Shown: in pieces, positions 59,857-64,000 of the stretch
Layout: the number at the start of each line of letters is the position of its first letter
How positions within the stretch are numbered: position 1 is the stretch's first letter
Assembly: GCF_001563285.1 (NCBI RefSeq)
Contig: NZ_CP005188.1
Span: forward strand, 1,369,501 to 1,433,500
Length of the DNA stretch: 64,000 nucleotides
From: Sphingobium sp. MI1205
Lineage (GTDB): Bacteria; Pseudomonadota; Alphaproteobacteria; Sphingomonadales; Sphingomonadaceae
Reading direction: 5' to 3'
Translations under genes and position numbers: made by a program
The notes under the pieces: generated by a model
What the model was told of the DNA's origin: nothing
What the model saw: only the letters and a program-made list of their open reading frames with translations
The model's database searches: none

Positions 59857-61758
59857 TCAAATAATATCTTCGGACTGCGCCAGTTCCGCCAAGCGCTGGT
59901 CATGATCCATCTTCATCCGATGGATCCGCTGCTGCTCGGCAAAGGTCTCCTCGGTGAGGTCTTCCCTCGCTCGCCTGGTGGCTTCCGCCAGCGCCGTCTC
60001 CAACTCCGGTCCTTGCGCCATCACCCGAATAGCCTCCTCCAGATCGCGCCGCACGCGACCCGAATCGGTCGTCATCCTGTTGGGGGTGAATGTGAACGTG
60101 TCGGCCCGGAGCATCCCCTTCGCCATATTATACACTTCACCTTGGCCCAATATGGTAAGGAGGCCATCGGTTTCAACTGTTTCTTGCGTGAAAGACGCTG
60201 CGACCATCGCGCGGAGCAACTCGCCAAGCGCCGAATCGGCAATTTGGAGACCAGACAGCATCTCGCGGTGCAGTGCGATCTGCTCGGGATGGCGCAGTAG
60301 GCTGGCGAGGACCGCGCGCAACAGTCGCTGCTCCATCCCGCTTGCGCCAATTGCTCGCGCTTCGTTGCCGGCGGGGGGCAGGGGTGGCTTCCAGTGGCCT
60401 CGCCGGTCACGCTGCCAGCCGGGGCGCGCGCCGCCGCGCTGATGTCGCGGCTCAGCGCTTGCCGCCCGGCGGGCAAAGAACTGCGCGTCGTAACGCTGGC
60501 GGAAAATCTGCACATAATGCGCTCGCACATCGGGATGCGAGATGGCGTCAGTTATCGCGGAAAGCCGTTGTTTCAGGCCCGCGCGCTGTTCGGGCGTATC
60601 AATTGGCGCTGCATTCTGCTCATGCGTCCAAAGCCGATCCACAAGCGGTTCGGCAGAACCCAGGACCTTCTCCATCGCTGCCGGTCCTGACGATCTGATC
60701 AGATCGTCAGGGTCCTGGCCTGCAGGCAGGGTGGCAAAGGCCAGGCTCATGCCGGGTCGCAGTAGCGGGAGCGCTCGGATCGCAGCGCGAATCGCTGCCT
60801 TTTGCCCAGCCGCATCGCCGTCGAAGCAGAGGATCGGGACGTCCGTCATCTTCCACAGCCGCTCGATCTGGTGCTCGGTCAGCGCCGTGCCCAGGGGTGC
60901 GACCGCTTCGCCAAAACCTGCCTGGGCCAGCGCAATGACGTCCATATAGCCTTCAACCACGATCACCCGTCCGCTTTGGCGGCTGGCGGGCGATGCGCGA
61001 TCGATATTGTAGAGCGTCCGCCCCTTGTCGAAGAGGGGAGTGTCGGGTGAATTCAGATATTTGGGTTCGCCAGCCCCGAGAATGCGTCCGCCAAAGGCGA
61101 TCACCCGTCCGCGAATGTCGCGGATCGGCAGCATCAGGCGTCCCCGGAAGCGGTCGTAGCTTTCACGCTTTCGCGCCTGGGTTGCATTGTCGTCGGCCGA
61201 GTCCGGATCGATCAGCAACCCTGCCTCTATCAGCATCGGGTCGCCGAAATCCTTCAGCGCGGTTTTCAGTTTCGTCCGGGATTCGGCGGAATATCCAAAA
61301 CCAAAGGCACGCCGCGTCGCATCGCTGATGCCCCGACGGGCAAGATAGTCACGGGCTTCGCTGCCCTCTATCCCGCCCAGCTGTTCCTCGAACAATGCCT
61401 GCGCCGCCGCCATGACGTCATGCAGCCCCTTGGCCTTTTCAGCCCGCTGCGCCGTGAACGGGTCCGGCGCGGGAACGTCCATTCCTGCCGCCGCCGCGAG
61501 TTCCTTCACCGCTTCCATGAAGGGCAGGCCGCGCTGATCCGTCATCCAGCGGATCGCATCCCCATGCGCCCCGCAGCCAAAGCAATGATAGAAGCCCTTT
61601 TCGTCGTTGATGGTGAAGCTGGGCGTCTTCTCATTATGGAAGGGGCAGCACGCCTTATATTCGCGTCCAGCCTTCTGCACCTTCACCGTCCGCCCGATCA
61701 GCGTAGACAGCGAAGTCCGCATGCGCAGTTCGTCAAGGAAGGCGGGGGAGAGGCTCAT
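59857..61758 (-). CDS. dnaG: DNA primase DnaG
   Basis: A 633-residue primase. The N-terminal CHC2 zinc finger is CPFHNEKTPSFT with YHCFGCGAHGDAI; the TOPRIM domain holds VVEGYMDVIALAQAG and CFDGDAAGQKAA; the C-terminal helicase-binding part is Arg/Pro-rich. ATG 61758 directly precedes the finger. It is followed by rpoD and preceded by yqeY at 12 bp; rpsU, often first in this operon, is absent. Confidence 0.97.
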   Translation of the reverse strand: MSLSPAFLDELRMRTSLSTLIGRTVKVQKAGREYKACCPFHNEKTPSFTINDEKGFYHCFGCGAHGDAIRWMTDQRGLPFMEAVKELAAAAGMDVPAPDPFTAQRAEKAKGLHDVMAAAQALFEEQLGGIEGSEARDYLARRGISDATRRAFGFGYSAESRTKLKTALKDFGDPMLIEAGLLIDPDSADDNATQARKRESYDRFRGRLMLPIRDIRGRVIAFGGRILGAGEPKYLNSPDTPLFDKGRTLYNIDRASPASRQSGRVIVVEGYMDVIALAQAGFGEAVAPLGTALTEHQIERLWKMTDVPILCFDGDAAGQKAAIRAAIRALPLLRPGMSLAFATLPAGQDPDDLIRSSGPAAMEKVLGSAEPLVDRLWTHEQNAAPIDTPEQRAGLKQRLSAITDAISHPDVRAHYVQIFRQRYDAQFFARRAASAEPRHQRGGARPGWQRDRRGHWKPPLPPAGNEARAIGASGMEQRLLRAVLASLLRHPEQIALHREMLSGLQIADSALGELLRAMVAASFTQETVETDGLLTILGQGEVYNMAKGMLRADTFTFTPNRMTTDSGRVRRDLEEAIRVMAQGPELETALAEATRRAREDLTEETFAEQQRIHRMKMDHDQRLAELAQSEDII

Positions 61759-61770
61759 AGCCTCTTCATG

Positions 61771-62223
61771 TCAGCTAAGCGCCGCCTTCACCAGCCCGCT
61801 CGCCTTGCTCATATCGATCACCGACCCGTGCCGTTCCTTCAGCACCGCCATGACCTTGCCCATATCCTTGACGCTCGCGGCACCAACCTCAGCCTTGATG
61901 CCCTCGATCGCAGTACGCGTCTCATCTTCGCTCAGCTGCTGCGGCAGGAAGCTCTCGATCACGCCCAGTTCCGCCTGTTCCTTGGCGGCCAGTTCGTCGC
62001 GACCGCCGCTCTTGAACATATCGATCGATTCGCGGCGCTGCTTTGCCATCTTTTGCAACACCTCGACGACGATCACATCATCGTCCGGCACGGTCGCGGC
62101 CGTCCGCAATTCGATGTCCCGGTCCTTCAATTTCGCCATGATCAAGCGCACGGCGGCCAGGCGTTCCTTGTCCCCAGCCTTCATGGCTTCGACCTGGGCG
62201 CTCTTAACCTGCTCGCGAATCAT
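61771..62223 (-). CDS. GatB/YqeY domain protein
   Basis: A 150-residue protein of the YqeY family, related to the tail domain of the GatB amidotransferase subunit. Typical segments are AMKAGDKERLAAVRLIMAKLKDRDIE near the N-terminus and ESFLPQQLSEDETRTAI, ending in MSKASGLVKAALS. The family binds tRNA in GatB, but the role of the free form is unsettled. It is the first gene of the yqeY-dnaG-rpoD transcript, divergent from carA. Confidence 0.93.
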   Translation of the reverse strand: MIREQVKSAQVEAMKAGDKERLAAVRLIMAKLKDRDIELRTAATVPDDDVIVVEVLQKMAKQRRESIDMFKSGGRDELAAKEQAELGVIESFLPQQLSEDETRTAIEGIKAEVGAASVKDMGKVMAVLKERHGSVIDMSKASGLVKAALS

Positions 62224-62377
62224 GGCGATACGAATCCTGTTCTGCTGGAAAAGACCAGATATAATGCGAAAAGAGATTTTTTACAGTGGTTGACCGCGGG
62301 GCTTCACGAGCATAGGTGACCGGCCGTTTAACCCGCTGCAGACGGGTTCCCGCAAAAGCATGAAGGACGCTACTACC

Positions 62378-63541
62378 ATGGCTGATGCCAAGACCCTCAC
62401 CGTGCCCAAAGGAGCGACAGGGGTATTGGTCTTCGCCGATGGCAGCGCGGTATTCGGGCGCGGCTTTGGCGCGGTCGGCGATGCGGTGGGCGAGCTTTGC
62501 TTTAACACCGCCATGACCGGCTATCAGGAAGTGATGACCGACCCCAGCTATGCGGGCCAGATCGTCACCTTTACCTTCCCTCACATCGGCAATGTCGGCA
62601 CGAACCTGGATGACGTCGAAGCGGACAATCCCTTCGCGCTTGGCTGCGTTGTCCGGCAGGATGTGACTGAACCCAGCAATTTCCGCAACGTCGAACCCTT
62701 CGACCAGTGGATGAAGGACAATGGCCGCATCGGTCTGGCCGGTGTCGACACCCGCGCGCTGACCCGCATGATCCGGGTGAAGGGAGCGCCCAATGTGGTC
62801 ATTGCCCACGACCCGGAAGGCAATTTCGACCTTGCTGCGTTGGCGCAGAAGGCCGCCGCCTGGCCGGGCCTGGAAGGCATGGACCTCGCCATCGAAGTGA
62901 CGGGCAAGGAAAGCCGCCTGTGGAAGGACGGCGTGTGGAAGCTGGGTTTCGGCTATGGCCTGAATGAAGCCGGTGACGAACGGCCCCATGTCGTCGCCAT
63001 CGATTATGGCGCGAAGAACAATATCTTCCGCAATCTGGTGAGGGCTGGCGCGCGCGTCACCGTCCTGCCCGCAACTGCGACCTACGAGCAGGTGATGGAG
63101 CAGGAGCCCAACGGGGTGTTCCTTTCCAACGGCCCTGGCGATCCAGCCGCGACCGGCGCATATGCCGTGCCCGTGATCCGCAAGCTGCTTGACGCCGACA
63201 AGCCGATCTTTGGCATCTGCCTTGGCCATCAGATGCTGGCGATCGCCGCTGGCGCCCGGACGGTGAAGATGCATCAGGGCCATCGCGGCGCCAACCATCC
63301 GGTCAAGCGGCTGTCGGACGGACTGGTCGAGATTACCTCGATGAACCACGGCTTTGCGGTGGACAGCGACACGTTGCCTGCCAATGTGAAGCCGACCCAT
63401 GTGTCGCTCTTCGACGGCAGCAATTGCGGCATCGAATTGACGGACAAGAAAGCCTTTTCCGTCCAGTATCATCCCGAGGCATCGCCCGGCCCACAGGACA
63501 GCTTTTACCTGTTCCAGCGCTTCGTCGAGGGGCTGAAGTGA
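62378..63541 (+). CDS. carA: Carbamoyl-phosphate synthase, small (glutaminase) subunit
   Basis: A 387-residue subunit that hydrolyses glutamine and passes ammonia to CarB for carbamoyl phosphate, used in arginine and pyrimidine synthesis. The class I amidotransferase triad is seen as the Cys in GICLGHQM and the His/Glu pair in VQYHPEASPG. The N-terminal domain holds FNTAMTGYQEVMTDPSYAGQ and GNVGTNLDD. ATG 62378, with AGGA upstream, is preferred over ATG 62360. A leader hairpin, AACCCG with CGGGTT, lies around 62331-62349. Confidence 0.95.
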   Translation: MADAKTLTVPKGATGVLVFADGSAVFGRGFGAVGDAVGELCFNTAMTGYQEVMTDPSYAGQIVTFTFPHIGNVGTNLDDVEADNPFALGCVVRQDVTEPSNFRNVEPFDQWMKDNGRIGLAGVDTRALTRMIRVKGAPNVVIAHDPEGNFDLAALAQKAAAWPGLEGMDLAIEVTGKESRLWKDGVWKLGFGYGLNEAGDERPHVVAIDYGAKNNIFRNLVRAGARVTVLPATATYEQVMEQEPNGVFLSNGPGDPAATGAYAVPVIRKLLDADKPIFGICLGHQMLAIAAGARTVKMHQGHRGANHPVKRLSDGLVEITSMNHGFAVDSDTLPANVKPTHVSLFDGSNCGIELTDKKAFSVQYHPEASPGPQDSFYLFQRFVEGLK

Positions 63542-63906
63542 GCCTCAACCTGCCCCCGGTTGACGAAGCCCGTCTCGCGGCAGAGTGGGAGGCGGACAAG
63601 GAAGTCCTCGCCAATCTCGCTGCCAACGGCGACGTGGCGCGTTTGTCGCGCCCGGTCGACGTCAGCTTCAAGGGCAGCTCGAAGGATTTCGAGCGCGTGT
63701 TGACAATCGCCAGCCAGTTCGGCTTCGTCGAACTGGACCGCGAGGAGGATGAGGATGGCGACCTTTTCCTGTTCCTCGAATGCGAGCAGCCGGTTGATGA
63801 ACAATCGATCCGCGCCCTGACCAAGAAGTGCCTCCAGATCGAAATCCTCTGCGGCGTCGAATATGACGGTTGGGGTTGCGAGGCCCGGACAGGGGCAGTG
63901 CATTGA
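63538..63906 (+). CDS. RraB-like ribonuclease E inhibitor family protein
   Basis: A 122-residue acidic protein resembling RraB, which binds RNase E and modulates mRNA decay in gammaproteobacteria. Matching parts are EWEADKEVLANLAANGDVARLSRPVDVSFKG and QFGFVELDREEDEDGDLFLFLE, and the C-terminal YDGWGCEA. Whether it acts on RNase E in this lineage is unknown. GTG 63538 overlaps the carA stop codon by GTGA, so it is co-translated and sits between carA and carB. Confidence 0.78.
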   Translation: MSLNLPPVDEARLAAEWEADKEVLANLAANGDVARLSRPVDVSFKGSSKDFERVLTIASQFGFVELDREEDEDGDLFLFLECEQPVDEQSIRALTKKCLQIEILCGVEYDGWGCEARTGAVH

Positions 63907-63964
63907 TCATTCTATCGCGAGCAGCCTTCGCCGGCGCCGATCACCATAAACCAGAGGCCGCATA

Positions 63965-64000
63965 ATGCCCAAACGCACCGACATCTCCTCCATCCTCATC
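63965..64000 (+). CDS. carB: Carbamoyl-phosphate synthase, large subunit (5' end only)
   Basis: Only the first 12 codons (MPKRTDISSILI) are inside the window, but this N-terminus is diagnostic of CarB. It starts at ATG 63965, 58 bp after the RraB-like gene, with GAGG nine bases upstream, and continues past the right edge. Confidence 0.8.
   Translation, partial: MPKRTDISSILI

Noticed and set aside
1..64000. CRISPR arrays, rRNA genes, complete insertion sequences
   Set aside because: No regularly spaced direct repeats, rRNA-like sequence or transposase frame was seen anywhere in the window.

Overview
The window looks like a chromosomal segment of a high-GC alphaproteobacterium, most probably a sphingomonad (Sphingobium/Sphingomonas type). 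Support comes from a response regulator nearly identical to Caulobacter CtrA, GANTC (CcrM-type) sites in front of it, small families typical of alphaproteobacteria (UPF0262, DUF2093, DUF2849, DUF934), a RIME-like intergenic repeat, and the yqeY-dnaG-rpoD order. Almost everything is housekeeping DNA with tightly packed, often ATGA-overlapping genes. The genus is inferred, since no search was run.

Layout. 1-5.4 kb: fRMsr-type GAF reductase, pseudouridine synthase plus ArfB ribosome rescue, acyltransferase, and a LysR regulator divergent from pirin and WrbA. 5.4-9.8 kb: ctrA with a dense regulatory region, then a stress module made of an ECF sigma factor, its membrane anti-sigma factor, a secreted S8 protease and a secreted Gly/Ala-rich protein. 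9.9-14.9 kb: phosphatase, dcd, cdd, a GH25-like pseudoenzyme, UPF0262, dnaB, MAPEG. 15-19 kb: assimilatory sulfate operon cobA-DUF2849-cysI-DUF934-cysH. 19-28 kb: astD, selO, hydrolase, glycosyltransferase, nitronate monooxygenase-like protein, purU, DUF1338. 28-31.8 kb: a divergent locus of Sel1/SPOR protein against ParA, ribbon-helix-helix protein and TPR/SPOR lipoprotein, with two CtrA-like boxes between them. 31.9-36.8 kb: a decayed genomic island next to tRNA-Asn (2-hydroxyacid dehydrogenase remnant, GMC oxidoreductase, MFS transporter, class II aldolase, integrase/dioxygenase chimera). 36.9-41 kb: nadK, moaA, a GGDEF/EAL protein. 41-49 kb: porin-like protein, mfd, sdhE, recG, PilZ. 48.6-57.7 kb: tyrS, anmK, DUF1275, VWA protein, a soluble chemoreceptor-like protein, GFA protein, MoxR. 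57.7-64 kb: rpoD, dnaG, yqeY, carA, rraB-like gene and the start of carB.

Three regulatory stories stand out. (i) A GGGATGAAAC-N14-GTT motif occurs twice, head to head, inside a perfect 15-bp inverted repeat between the sigma factor gene and the protease gene, and a third time before the Gly-rich secreted protein. This points to a small autoregulated ECF regulon. (ii) CtrA-like boxes (TTAA-N7-TTAA, or one base off) precede ctrA, the pilZ gene and the ParA/SPOR locus, and five GANTC sites lie within 71 bp before ctrA. (iii) The ParA-RHH-SPOR locus combines a positioning ATPase, a likely DNA-binding partner and septal peptidoglycan-binding proteins, and is my best candidate for an undescribed cell-cycle or division module.
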